A DNA stretch of 64,000 nucleotides, taken from assembly GCF_030295325.1 (NCBI RefSeq), contig NZ_AP027060.1, forward strand, positions 233,552-297,551, given 5' to 3'. Numbering within the stretch: the first letter of the stretch is position 1; every line of letters begins with the position of its first letter. Positions 17,001 through 25,008 of the stretch are shown here, piece by piece. The stretch comes from Haliovirga abyssi (GTDB lineage: Bacteria > Fusobacteriota > Fusobacteriia > Fusobacteriales > Haliovirgaceae). Under the pieces are notes generated by a model that saw only the letters and a program-made list of their open reading frames with translations, ran no database searches and was not told where the DNA came from. The translations under genes were made by a program, and so were the position numbers.

Positions 17001-18216
17001 TTTGTGTGAATGTTAATAAATTAAATATTTCAGAAAAAATCTTTGATATATTTTTAATATTAATTGTCTTTATATAATACTCTCCAGGCATTAATAAAAT
17101 ATTTCTACTTCTATAGTTCCCATTGACTTCATCTTTTTTTATTGAAATTTCTTTTAATAAATTATAATCTTTATCTAATAATTGAGCTTTATTAAATATT
17201 TCTTTTCCTAAGTTAATATAATATAGATCTTTATTTAATATTTTCACTTTAAATATATTATCTGATATTTTTTCTAATAATATTGTATTTTTAAATTTAT
17301 TTATCTCTTCTAATTGAATTGATTTTTTTACTTTACTTTTTATAGAATAAAAATTTTCATATTTATTTTTACTTATATCAATCTTTTCTATATTAAAATT
17401 TTTATCAAGTTTATATACTCCTGGTAAGTCTATATAATAGTTAGAGCTTTTATTATTTTCTATATTATTTGTATTTTCAAAATAAAAATTTATACTTGTA
17501 GTATATGGGAAAATAGTATACTTATATCCTTGTTTTAATTTACTATCTACTATTTTTTTCTTTTCCCAGCCTCTATTATCACTATTATAATTTATTACAT
17601 TATATTTCTCTGTTTGAAAATATAGAGCTATAAATTTTTCTTTACTTGAAACTACCTTTGTTACAAATTCAAGATTTTTATTTTCAAGTTTATAAACTCC
17701 TGCACTATTTATTTTATAACTTGCAGTTTCATAACCTATTTTAAATTCCATATAGTTTGCTGGAATTGTTATCTCTTTATATCCTTCATATATTAAACTC
17801 GAATGCATTAAAATCAATTTTTCTATCCATTTTTTCCCATCTAAACTATATTTTATATATACATTATTTTTATTACTTTTATAATGTATTTGTATTAATG
17901 AACTTGTCATTTGAGAAACAATCCCATTTTCTATTATATATTCTCCTGAATTATTTATATAATATTCTTCGTTCTTACCTACTCCATCAGTTATTTTAAA
18001 TTGAGATTTATTTCCTTTTACAATTGTATAATCATACCCACCATATAAATAACTCTTTATCATCTCTTTCTTAGGCAGCCATCCATTTGTTCCTCTTTCT
18101 TGAATAAATAATTGTTTCTGATTCGCTTTATAATGTATCTTTATACAGTTATCTGTTTTTCCAAAAGATATTAAACTTAAAACTAAAATCCCTAATACTA
18201 TTATTATTTTTTTCAT
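11044..18216 (-). CDS. Full-length Sec-exported Rhs/YD-repeat toxin
   Basis: 2,390 aa. Residues 1-19 are a Sec signal peptide (MKKIIIVLGILVLSLISFG). Modules at about 24-98, 103-180, 190-275 and 645-740 share IHYKxN...YIKYSxDGxxW and resemble CBM25-type carbohydrate-binding domains. The Rhs shell starts near 750 (LVTGDFNYKITDLNLPG), followed by many YD-type repeats. The core closes near 2172 with RARYYSPEIRRFISRDTY and NLYGYSKGNPISYVDPTGN. The tip (about 2185-2390, tip A) contains GVGREQRINILQSF, LALPPNWNLMTGLQQWQV and GGEMQWWV, a pattern seen in other polymorphic toxin tips, activity unknown to me. Rhs shells encapsulate the tip until delivery. A signal peptide and upstream T2SS genes suggest release through GspD rather than a type VI system. 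Confidence 0.9.
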   Translation of the reverse strand: MKKIIIVLGILVLSLISFGKTDNCIKIHYKANQKQLFIQERGTNGWLPKKEMIKSYLYGGYDYTIVKGNKSQFKITDGVGKNEEYYINNSGEYIIENGIVSQMTSSLIQIHYKSNKNNVYIKYSLDGKKWIEKLILMHSSLIYEGYKEITIPANYMEFKIGYETASYKINSAGVYKLENKNLEFVTKVVSSKEKFIALYFQTEKYNVINYNSDNRGWEKKKIVDSKLKQGYKYTIFPYTTSINFYFENTNNIENNKSSNYYIDLPGVYKLDKNFNIEKIDISKNKYENFYSIKSKVKKSIQLEEINKFKNTILLEKISDNIFKVKILNKDLYYINLGKEIFNKAQLLDKDYNLLKEISIKKDEVNGNYRSRNILLMPGEYYIKTINIKNISKIFSEIFNLLTFTQKTYAEEFSVNDNVKLEKVDGWKEVIDYKVEPGEDKNYIHKKIGYNLELGFLTDAKKDISIKFINSTGPSYEKEFKAYKAKNEMYIVKILGVTYREITENNGNIKEINGKNPLEFEVYINGKLQKTYKLDIIGLLSKQKPIIKYPYNNEYNGSLNYLGIGQDNNYIFENRYKYDIDNDNIIDNLKEKNLLLDMGNEVGKYLVKSSEIKKENIVKRIEMSKNVALESSPTVELSKKATIYYLSDWENVYMKVDSDKVPPIKLEKSILYGKIYNKIEIKFEEPLILKFTNNKGDYDKNYEITESGKYIIENGNIKKEIITRGSAENVSNDDNFLNSVANTLTKYKNKADINLVTGDFNYKITDLNLPGKNNLNLKIETIYSTSFYDIEGKFKIGSGWRICFPEIILGYSKFGNNKNKKDILMLSNGSRIEIDNNKLKDHKLNNIKLKKEGNKYYLMNMITGITYVFDNTGKLNFIENRFKDKIIFIYKTNKIIIEDTYKNKIIITNKNNKVTIELPTNKNIEYIKRKGEILTRVDQKNRKTSFDYLKYSIKDEIKREQYQKLLGLLKGNETNVPDDKKEISFSYLNKITENSGKIIKLEYEQFEEKYGRRHDVIYSLCPPPFFYVEDHFELHARKIYYRLKNKIIYKSDDKFKKNEFEFKLIYNYDSQFKNGGYLLAGMKEENYNYDNYDKEKYWFTTTETNSKTNLKTTYLYNWKRLKTNEIKWIDKDKNGQGSDIEKIQCIWYEDYFKDVYPTKVTKSNFYLGKQNNSEIQYYRYYDNGNKKKSVHMDELDYYDRVDKFEYYSTSEGNHFWELPKSIKVGYSGSYDIEKADDSKDLVINKQMDFELTENKKNIGLKIIHNFDADNNPNNIYEKYNYYDDGRLKEISKWDFDRYVAGKESNYKERYEYNDNVNIVTPWNQTYNGYSITKNIYEKDYTGKENIIKSVSNYRKETGNLILLEQLSNNSGDNSKIYKQYDELDRLRYIYNSGDKIFDKEIKYDDTQREIIMEKKAEYANDGIYKVKLKYDIYDNIKEILEYKNNEWNKIKGYEYDEIGRLNSESDAEDNKIIYKYDELNRNTKIIYPKTNNGIIPEKRIKYLDSQYKFNRVKVNIDEEGNHNWNVYDNNDNLQFQCTFSGKKISFEELLTKVNNAEDIIKKLSSNEHISNKEKIDWIAGFRKIKTIINARDVKTIYYYDSLERLIKVEIPTEKIYIKYYYDLLGNIIKILTPKGSIVKQYNKRGELIKEIGKLNSEVLKGINKAEQGKIDEGDLYNIEIKGKTNIYKYDYLGNIIYKKDKKLQEFYYTYDSYNRLQYVYKNKIEEDNKIKEYKYYDDGSIKEVINSLEKESLNYKYYNDGSLKELVYPDGKSVKYEYNKNGNIKKVTDITNKYYKYIYDTRNRLWKIYDNNETDEKIEYQYYMNNKLEKLEEKKDKKTIYSEEYTYDIGNLMTLQGTLNEKKSLDYTYDYDKVGNLTTEINNISNQKNIYMYDGVNRLIRNLKINNGNDSIDRGYTYTTSGNISMEKYKVKVNNNWNETGGLWYNYNEDDELINITKWKGVKSNNNIWECKKEKNSFEYDDNGNLRNKSINGEKTEAYEYNIENRLTKYNDIKRGITGIYKYYPTNQRKSKAVNGLETKFYYSNNKIINDISNGEIKRNLFGLRGIIGREINGKNYSYLKNSHGDTLKLFDSSGTIKNNYEYDKYGKELKIEEDITNPFRYSGEYTDEESGLQYLRARYYSPEIRRFISRDTYNGDIKEPLSLNLYGYSKGNPISYVDPTGNSAEYGFLGTKAGEYASEYWANKYIDTDNSLYLMPLFLSSMWTRDTYDKTALTLLGGYAAQMFLLPTVAAESGELITKDSYAGVKQASKYLQNIGVGREQRINILQSFKEGTINMKTADTATYGLRFHDFGEKAYKSGSYLFPTFTNLTNRYGLALPPNWNLMTGLQQWQVQAGTQIITGKAASQLNYGLQYTGGEMQWWVQRQNLIMP
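11700..13633. repeat. Duplicated Rhs core segment, copy in full-length gene
   Basis: Partner of 8640-10573. It covers the last third of the Rhs core up to the tip junction. Confidence 0.93.
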
Positions 18217-18231
18217 TTTAACATTTCCCTC

Positions 18232-19632
18232 CTATTTTCTTACTATTATTTTATACCATCTATTTTCACTTACATCATTATCTATATAATAATTATCAGT
18301 TGTACTTCCTAATATTTTATAATCTATTCCATTTGTACTCATATATATATAATATCCAGTACTTTCATCTATATTTTCCCATTCTAATTTTATATTTGAT
18401 TTTTCAAAATTAACATTATCCATTTGACTTATCCTGAAATTTAACTTCTTAGACAATGTCTTTACACTTTTTTCAATATATTCACTACTAATATTTCCAT
18501 ATACTGCTCTAATTCTAACGTTATAGTTTGTATTTAACTTTAGATTATCTATTAGAATATTCTCTTTTTTCACTGTTTTTTTATTTTTATATTCTGTACT
18601 ATTTGATTCTCTCCATTCTATTTCATACTTTGTACCCTCTGGATATATACTTTTTTTCCATGATAAGTATATTGAATTTCCATCTACTCCATCATCTTTA
18701 AAGTTAATTGGCTTTTCAAGTTCAAGATTAAAAGTAACTTCTTTTTCTTTTAATAATTCTTTATTTTTATTATACGCTTGTACTTTTACTTTATATTCTT
18801 TGTTGTCTCTAATTTCACTCATATAAAATCCATATCCTGTAACGCCTTTATTTGTAGTTTGCTTTATTATTTTTCCATTATTTTCTATGGTAATTTTATA
18901 CTCATCTGCTTCATTTAATTTATTCCATTCAATCTCTATCGTTGGATATGTTTTATCTTTTACTACTAACGAATTTAATCCATTCAATGCTGTCGCCTCT
19001 ATAGTTATTTCATTACTTTTTACTCCATCAATCATCACATATAATTTATGTGTACCTGGATATACTGTCCTATAATATAATTGAGGTAGTTCTATATTTA
19101 TTGTTTTCCCTGAAGGTAAAATATCATATATCTTAACCCTACTTTTTATCTCTTCATAAGGTATCGTCTTATCTACATATACAGGAACTCCTGGAGCAAC
19201 TTGTTCTTTTTCCCAACTATATACATCGAAAGATATATATTCTACTTCTAATCCATCTGCTTTTACCTTCCCATCTGCCTTATCAGACAGCTTAATATGA
19301 TGTATTGGAGCTATTTGATTTCCTGTAATTACTTTTAAATATGCTCCTTTTTCTACTTTAAACTCTCCTTTAATTCTCACTGTTTCTCCTGCTTTTAACA
19401 AAACTTCTCCATTTGGTTTGCTTATTTTTCCTGAATTTATGGTAATTGTCTCATCAGCTTTATAATATTTTCTTGTATCGTCCAATAGATTTACTAATAA
19501 TAACTTTCTTTTTAATAAAGTCAACCTTTCCGATAGAGGTAATGGAGTTAATATTTCAAAATTAACTTGCGAAAATACCGTCCATGACATACTGATAAAA
19601 ATAATTAACCTAAAATATTTTCCTTTATTCAT
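18232..19632 (-). CDS. Secreted fibronectin type III-repeat protein
   Basis: 466 aa with an N-terminal signal peptide (LIIFISMSWTVFSQ, followed by mature VNFEIL). Residues 60-130 look like a beta-rich adhesin segment (TITINSGKISKPNGEVLLKAGETVRIKG), as in proteins that anchor Rhs shells. Three fibronectin III-like units follow: about 215-300 (IEIEWNKLNEADEYKITIEN), 305-390 (IYLSWKKSIYPEGTKYEIEWR) and 395-466 (IKLEWENIDESTGYYIYMS). It lies 15 bp upstream of the Rhs gene in the operon, ribosome-binding site aaggaga. Probably a surface or assembly partner of the Rhs protein; exact role not known. Confidence 0.8.
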   Translation of the reverse strand: MNKGKYFRLIIFISMSWTVFSQVNFEILTPLPLSERLTLLKRKLLLVNLLDDTRKYYKADETITINSGKISKPNGEVLLKAGETVRIKGEFKVEKGAYLKVITGNQIAPIHHIKLSDKADGKVKADGLEVEYISFDVYSWEKEQVAPGVPVYVDKTIPYEEIKSRVKIYDILPSGKTINIELPQLYYRTVYPGTHKLYVMIDGVKSNEITIEATALNGLNSLVVKDKTYPTIEIEWNKLNEADEYKITIENNGKIIKQTTNKGVTGYGFYMSEIRDNKEYKVKVQAYNKNKELLKEKEVTFNLELEKPINFKDDGVDGNSIYLSWKKSIYPEGTKYEIEWRESNSTEYKNKKTVKKENILIDNLKLNTNYNVRIRAVYGNISSEYIEKSVKTLSKKLNFRISQMDNVNFEKSNIKLEWENIDESTGYYIYMSTNGIDYKILGSTTDNYYIDNDVSENRWYKIIVRK

Positions 19633-19660
19633 TTTTATATCTCCTTATTTATATATTTTT

Positions 19661-21379
19661 TTAATACTCAAATGTATCTAATCTTTTCTCCAACTCTAAA
19701 ATTATTTTATAATTATTTATTTGGGCATTTCCATAAATTGGATTATTCTTTATATTTAAATATTTTAAAGAATTTAATTCTAACATAACTCTCAAATCAG
19801 TTATTAAATTATTATCTGCATATAAATTTTCTAAATTTGTCATATTATGCAAATAACTAATCTCTTTTATTTTATTATAACTACACTTTAAGTTCCTTAA
19901 ATTCATTAAATTTACTATTGGAAACAAATTATCAATTTTATTGTTACTTATTATTAATTCTTCTAAATTTTTTAAATCATCTAATCCATCTAATTTTATT
20001 ATTTCGTTAAATTTTAAATCTAATATTTTTAATGCAGTTAATTTATCCAATTTTGATATATCTTTTAATTGATTGCCAGACAAATATAATTTTTCCAATT
20101 TTGTTAAATTTTCAATACTAGAAATATCTTCTAACAAATTCCCTTCTAAATTTAATTCTTTCAAATTTACCATATCAGCTAAAGGTAAAATATTTTTTAT
20201 ACTATTTTCACTTAAATCTAATTTTTCTAAATGTTTTAAATTCCCTAAAAAACTTATATCTTCTATGTCATCTCCTATTAAATATAATTCTTTTAAGTTA
20301 TTTAATTTTTTTATAAATTCAAAATCTTTGTTTTCCAAATATGGCAAATATAATTTTTCTAATTTTTTCAAATTCCCTGCTTTTTCTATATTATTAATTT
20401 TATTATGCATAATATCTAACTCTTTTAAATTTTTAATATACTTATCTACATTAAAGTTCTCTATATCATCTTTTTCTAAGTTTAATCTTTCTAAATTCTT
20501 AATATTTTTTAAAAATGAAAAATCTGATATTCTACAGTTTTCAATAGTTAAATCGTTCAAATAATCAAGTTTAGGAATTATAAATTTTATTAACGTTTTA
20601 TTTTCTACACTTTCTATATATAATGTTTTTAAATTTGTAAAATATTTTAATTCCTCTATTAAATCAAACTTGTATATAAGTAAATTTTTAATCTGTTTTA
20701 AATCTTCATAATAAATATTTCTATTTTCAGGAATATCTAGTTTTGCCTTAATTACATTTTCAAAATGTTTATTATAAAAAAATATATAAGTTTTAACAGT
20801 GGATAATCCTTTATCATCAAATGCTATTATTTTTAATTCTATTGTTTTATCTCCCAAATTATAGCTATGATTTAAATTCAACATCAAAAAATTTTCATCT
20901 ATTTCTTCATCTATTTCTCCATCATTCTCCCAATCAATTTGAAACTTTTTTATTTTACCATCTATATCTAAAATATTTCCTAATAAATTTATAATATTAT
21001 TTTCTCTTTTTCCAAGCATATTTAAGACTGGTGGTTTATCAAATTCAACTTCTATACTCTTACTTCTTATCTCTTCTACTTCACATTCTAAAATATATTT
21101 TCCGCTTTTATCTGTTGAAAAAAAATTGTTCTCAATTTTTTGCCCATTAACATAATAATTAATGTGATAATTTGTTAATATATCTCCATATTTATTTTTA
21201 ACTATCCCTGTTAATATTACCTTGTCAACTCCATTAGCTTTTATTAATTTTTTGTTTATAATTAATTCTACTTTATCTATTTTTAGTTTTTCATTTAAAA
21301 AACATCCGCTTAGAAATAATATTAAAAATAATATTATTAATTTATTTTTAATATTATTAATCTTCTCCATATTTAACAT
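19661..21379 (-). CDS. Lipoprotein with PKD-like domain and leucine-rich repeats
   Basis: 572 aa. The signal ends in lipobox LSGC (Cys about 26), so it is predicted to be a lipoprotein. Residues 30-110 resemble a bacterial Ig-like domain (LTGIVKNKYGDILTNYHINYY). Residues 115-205 are PKD-like (DGKIKKFQIDWENDGEID). From about 245 to 560 come leucine-rich repeats of the internalin/SDS22 type (LKNLEELIISNNKIDNL). Internalin-type repeats usually bind proteins, so target or partner recognition is likely. Its start overlaps the end of the upstream lipoprotein gene by 23 bp, indicating coupled translation. Confidence 0.85.
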   Translation of the reverse strand: MLNMEKINNIKNKLIILFLILFLSGCFLNEKLKIDKVELIINKKLIKANGVDKVILTGIVKNKYGDILTNYHINYYVNGQKIENNFFSTDKSGKYILECEVEEIRSKSIEVEFDKPPVLNMLGKRENNIINLLGNILDIDGKIKKFQIDWENDGEIDEEIDENFLMLNLNHSYNLGDKTIELKIIAFDDKGLSTVKTYIFFYNKHFENVIKAKLDIPENRNIYYEDLKQIKNLLIYKFDLIEELKYFTNLKTLYIESVENKTLIKFIIPKLDYLNDLTIENCRISDFSFLKNIKNLERLNLEKDDIENFNVDKYIKNLKELDIMHNKINNIEKAGNLKKLEKLYLPYLENKDFEFIKKLNNLKELYLIGDDIEDISFLGNLKHLEKLDLSENSIKNILPLADMVNLKELNLEGNLLEDISSIENLTKLEKLYLSGNQLKDISKLDKLTALKILDLKFNEIIKLDGLDDLKNLEELIISNNKIDNLFPIVNLMNLRNLKCSYNKIKEISYLHNMTNLENLYADNNLITDLRVMLELNSLKYLNIKNNPIYGNAQINNYKIILELEKRLDTFEY

Positions 21380-22364
21380 AATATCCTATATTTTTAGTAT
21401 AATATTTATTTAACATATCTAAATCTTTTGACTCACTTCCAATCCAAGCAACAAACATCTCACTTTGAATCCAATTATTATTATAATCTTCCAAAGGGAT
21501 ATTTTCCCACCAATTTTCTCCCTTTTTATAAGGAATTACATAATATACCACTAATGAATCTTCAGTAAATACTCCTTTTCTCTCTAATTTTGAAATTGAA
21601 TCATTTAAATTTTTAGTATATATTATCTTTGTAGTTTCTTCACAATAATTTATATATTGATTTTTTGATTGCTTTCTCACATCTATATTCTCTACAAGAG
21701 TATAATATGGAGCAGCCATATATCTTTTAGGCCATTTTTCTTCATTTAACAAAATTACTCCCTTATATACCAAATATCCATCTGGGACTATCTCACTACC
21801 ATCATTATTTAAATTTGGAAATCCTCTATGTACCCATTTTATACCATCAGATAAACTATTTTTTAAATTTGTTTTAAATACTGTTTTTTTCGTTTTAGAT
21901 ATATTCCTAGTTATTTTTATTTCATATCCCATATTTTCTAAATTTTCTCTATATATTTGTTTTCTTATTTTCTCATCTGCCCAAGGAATAATTTTATTAT
22001 ACTCCGTTGTATACCTACTTGCTGCAATAGCATAACATAATCCTTTTTCAGAATTTTTATAATCCATTATTGGGGGAATATACTCTCCATTTTTAGTAAA
22101 ATCTGGAAAATAATTTTCATCATAAACAATATCTGGCTTACTATCTATATTCCTTTTTATTTTTTTCTTAGAATCAATATTTCTAGTAAAGATAATTTTT
22201 CCATAAATTAAAATTTCTCTCTCACGTTCACTTATTTTTCCTGTTTTTATTACTTTTGATTTTATTTTATTTCTTTCTTCTACTTTATTATAAGAATATT
22301 GTTTTATACATCCATTTAAAACTAATACAGTTATCAATAACATAAATCCTATTTTATTCTTCAT
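21357..22364 (-). CDS. Uncharacterised lipoprotein with a Cys-protease-like motif
   Basis: 335 aa with lipobox LNGC (Cys 19). The body is not recognised. The segment SEKGLCYAIAASRY (about 105-118) resembles the nucleophile region of papain-like cysteine peptidases, and later His and Asp/Asn residues (HRGFPNLNNDG) could complete a site; speculative. A processing or maturation role for the co-transcribed Rhs toxin would fit. Start with aaggaga upstream; 13 bp after the last fibre-like gene. Confidence 0.6.
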   Translation of the reverse strand: MKNKIGFMLLITVLVLNGCIKQYSYNKVEERNKIKSKVIKTGKISEREREILIYGKIIFTRNIDSKKKIKRNIDSKPDIVYDENYFPDFTKNGEYIPPIMDYKNSEKGLCYAIAASRYTTEYNKIIPWADEKIRKQIYRENLENMGYEIKITRNISKTKKTVFKTNLKNSLSDGIKWVHRGFPNLNNDGSEIVPDGYLVYKGVILLNEEKWPKRYMAAPYYTLVENIDVRKQSKNQYINYCEETTKIIYTKNLNDSISKLERKGVFTEDSLVVYYVIPYKKGENWWENIPLEDYNNNWIQSEMFVAWIGSESKDLDMLNKYYTKNIGYYVKYGED

Positions 22365-22377
22365 TTTTTCTCCTTTT

Positions 22378-23565
22378 CTATTTATTTTTTAATTTTGCTA
22401 TCTCATTTTTCATATCTTCATTCTCTTTCTTAAGCTCTATCATATACAAAGTAAGCTCCTCTACCTTTTGCAATAACTTTGCCTGCATATCTCCTACACT
22501 TACACCTTTGCTTTTCACCTCTTTTTCACTTGGAATATCTGGTAAATGTTTATTTGATTTTACAAATTTTGCTACTTCTTCAAGTGGTCTTAATTTGTAA
22601 TTATTTTCAAATACATAATCTGCCCATACATTTTGTGTTACTACTAATTCTGACGTATGCAAAGTCCCGTTTATACTTGCAGAACCTTCTACTTGCAATT
22701 TTTGTCCTGTGTCATTTGATTTGCCTATTAATACATTCCCTCCTCGTCCATTTATTATTGTTCTATTTTTACTATACCAATTTATATATGTAGAAAAATT
22801 TCCGTTCTTTGCATCTAAATGTAAATTACCATTTGTTGCTGCTACCGATGCGTAAGATGTTACTCTTCCATTACCTCCCACTTGAAGATATTCGCCCCAT
22901 GAAGAATTAGGTCCATATAATGTATATCTATCTTTATATAAATGAAGTGCTGCTTTTGGATTTGCTGTTCCTATTCCTACATTTCCATTAAAAGAAGCAT
23001 TACCACTATAACTCATCCCATTAGAATTAACATAAGAATCAACTGATGTTTTAGGCTTATGATAAGTGATCCAATCTTTATGATGCCCTTCTTCTTGTGG
23101 ATAACCATTTTCATCAAGATATACTTTTGGCACATTAATCATATCATTGTTACTTCTGTAACGATATGTTGTCCCACCACCTCTTAACCATATTAATATA
23201 CATGAACTGCTATTATTTCCAGTTACATCTTTCCAACCAGCTACAAATCTATTCCCACTATTTCTTATATCAGCATCAATAAATGCTGATCCATGTCCCC
23301 AATTTGTAGTATGAAATCTAAATTTTGCAATTATTGTCCCTCTCCATGATGAATTTACATGTGTATCTGCCCTTGTTATCTCTAATTCTGTTGCTCCATT
23401 GGTCCAATTTGTATTTCTCCATAATACGGGATAAAATTTATCAAAATCCCCTCCTACATTAAATACTCTAATTTCTGGTGTAGTTAATGTAGTCCCTGTA
23501 AGATCTGCTCCAAATGATATTATGCTTGAAATAACTATTAAAATTACTAAAACTATTTTTCGCAC
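22378..23565 (-). CDS. Secreted fibre-like protein 5
   Basis: 395 aa, GTG start with ggaggag upstream, signal peptide MRKIVLVILIVISSIISFG. The middle holds NGNVGIGTANPKAALHLYKD, the GNVGIGTxxP signature of trimeric tail-fibre/adhesin-type proteins. The last 85 residues carry the domain shared by five paralogues: WADYVFENNYKLRPLEEVAKFVK, HLPDIPSEKEV, GVSVGDMQAKLLQKVEELTLYMIEL, then a coiled coil. In Bacteroidota, proteins with this C-terminus often lie beside Rhs genes. The N-terminal region (20-190) is unique, so it probably sets binding specificity. Confidence 0.8.
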   Translation of the reverse strand: MRKIVLVILIVISSIISFGADLTGTTLTTPEIRVFNVGGDFDKFYPVLWRNTNWTNGATELEITRADTHVNSSWRGTIIAKFRFHTTNWGHGSAFIDADIRNSGNRFVAGWKDVTGNNSSSCILIWLRGGGTTYRYRSNNDMINVPKVYLDENGYPQEEGHHKDWITYHKPKTSVDSYVNSNGMSYSGNASFNGNVGIGTANPKAALHLYKDRYTLYGPNSSWGEYLQVGGNGRVTSYASVAATNGNLHLDAKNGNFSTYINWYSKNRTIINGRGGNVLIGKSNDTGQKLQVEGSASINGTLHTSELVVTQNVWADYVFENNYKLRPLEEVAKFVKSNKHLPDIPSEKEVKSKGVSVGDMQAKLLQKVEELTLYMIELKKENEDMKNEIAKLKNK

Positions 23566-23583
23566 TCCTAAATCTCCTCCATT

Positions 23584-24996
23584 TTACTTTTTTTCTAACT
23601 TATTAATTTTTTCCTTCATTTTATTTTGATTTTTTCTTAAATCTTCATTCTCTTTCTTAAGCTCTATCACATACAAAGTAAGCTCCTCTACCTTTTGCAA
23701 TAACTTTGCCTGCATATCTCCTACACTTACTCCTTTACTCTTTACCTCTTTTTCACTTGGAATATCTGGCAAATGTTTATTCTCTTTTACATAATTTGAT
23801 ACTTCTTCTAATGGCTTTAATTTATAACTTTTTTCAAATACATTATCGTACCATTTATCTTGAGTTACCACTATCTCTCTAGCTCCAATAGTCCCTTCTA
23901 CTGCAAGTTTATAATTATTCTTATTTGAAGTTGTCCCTATTAATACGTTTCCACCTTTTTGACTTTGAATACTAATTGGTTTCCCTGCATTACTATATAT
24001 TTCATTATAGGTCTTTTTATTTGATAAAATTAAAGTATTTGTCCAGTCTTTATCGGTTATTCCAATTCCAGAGTCTCCATTCAAAACTCTAAAATATTGT
24101 CCGCCATTTTCTCCTTTTACATTAAAAATATCTACATTTACTTTATCTGTATTGATTAAAACCTTCCCTTGTATATCTAATTTTGCTCTTGGGTTTGATG
24201 TGCCTATTCCTACATTCCCCTTCAATCTATTATTTACAATATCTTCTGCACTTGGCATCCAACTTTTCCCATTATTTATCAATCTAGCATAAGGTAAAGC
24301 TAAATATATTTCTATTGGTCCATCATTGCCTACAGCTTCAAATCCTAGCGAGCATTGATTCCCTCCTAACCTTGTTGTTTCGCTAATAGTAGTATTAAAT
24401 TCCCATTTATACCATCCTTGCGCTCCCTTATCTGTTGTTGTTTTATATATTGTTGTTCCTCTCCTTATACTTCCACTTCCATTATCATATCCCGCATCTG
24501 TTCCAAAACAAACATAATCTCCCTTGACTATTTTTATCCAAACTGAAAAATGAATTTTTCCTCCATTTACAACTGGGCCAACATAGGGCAATCTAACTAT
24601 CTGATAACCTCTTGCATCTTTTGATACATTCCCAGTTACTTTTAATATGTGCCCATCACCTCTTCCATTCCACCCGTCTCCTAAACCACCTCTTGATATT
24701 CTAGGTCCTTTGTAGTATCTCCTAAACCAATATGGAGTAGTTTTTGTAGCACTTTCTACATCTTTAGTTGCATTCGCTGGACTGGTGGCTACATATGGTC
24801 CTTCAAATGCTTTCGTATATGGATGTACTGCCTCTATTGTCATTCCTGTCGTAGAATATCCTTTCGGTGTTTTCCCATCACTATTTAATTCATTCATAAA
24901 TCCATTATTTATTAAGTTATATGGAACTGTTTCATTTGCCATTATGATATTCGCAAAGTTTAATAATATAATTATATACATTATTATTTTTTTCAT
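23584..24996 (-). CDS. Secreted fibre-like protein 4
   Basis: 470 aa from ATG 24996, which has ggaggtaag directly upstream. Signal peptide MKKIIMYIIILLNFANIIMA. Residues 30-230 look like a lectin/carbohydrate-binding jelly-roll (IHFSVWIKIVKGDY, WYKWEFNTTISETTRLGG). Then GNVGIGTSNPRAKLDIQG, beta-rich repeats, and the shared C-terminal domain (WYDNVFEKSYKLKPLEEVSNYVK, HLPDIPSEKEV, GVSVGDMQAKLLQKVEELT) with a terminal coiled coil. The unique jelly-roll suggests surface glycan binding; inference. Confidence 0.8.
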   Translation of the reverse strand: MKKIIMYIIILLNFANIIMANETVPYNLINNGFMNELNSDGKTPKGYSTTGMTIEAVHPYTKAFEGPYVATSPANATKDVESATKTTPYWFRRYYKGPRISRGGLGDGWNGRGDGHILKVTGNVSKDARGYQIVRLPYVGPVVNGGKIHFSVWIKIVKGDYVCFGTDAGYDNGSGSIRRGTTIYKTTTDKGAQGWYKWEFNTTISETTRLGGNQCSLGFEAVGNDGPIEIYLALPYARLINNGKSWMPSAEDIVNNRLKGNVGIGTSNPRAKLDIQGKVLINTDKVNVDIFNVKGENGGQYFRVLNGDSGIGITDKDWTNTLILSNKKTYNEIYSNAGKPISIQSQKGGNVLIGTTSNKNNYKLAVEGTIGAREIVVTQDKWYDNVFEKSYKLKPLEEVSNYVKENKHLPDIPSEKEVKSKGVSVGDMQAKLLQKVEELTLYVIELKKENEDLRKNQNKMKEKINKLEKK

Positions 24997-25008
24997 TCTT
25001 ACCTCCAT

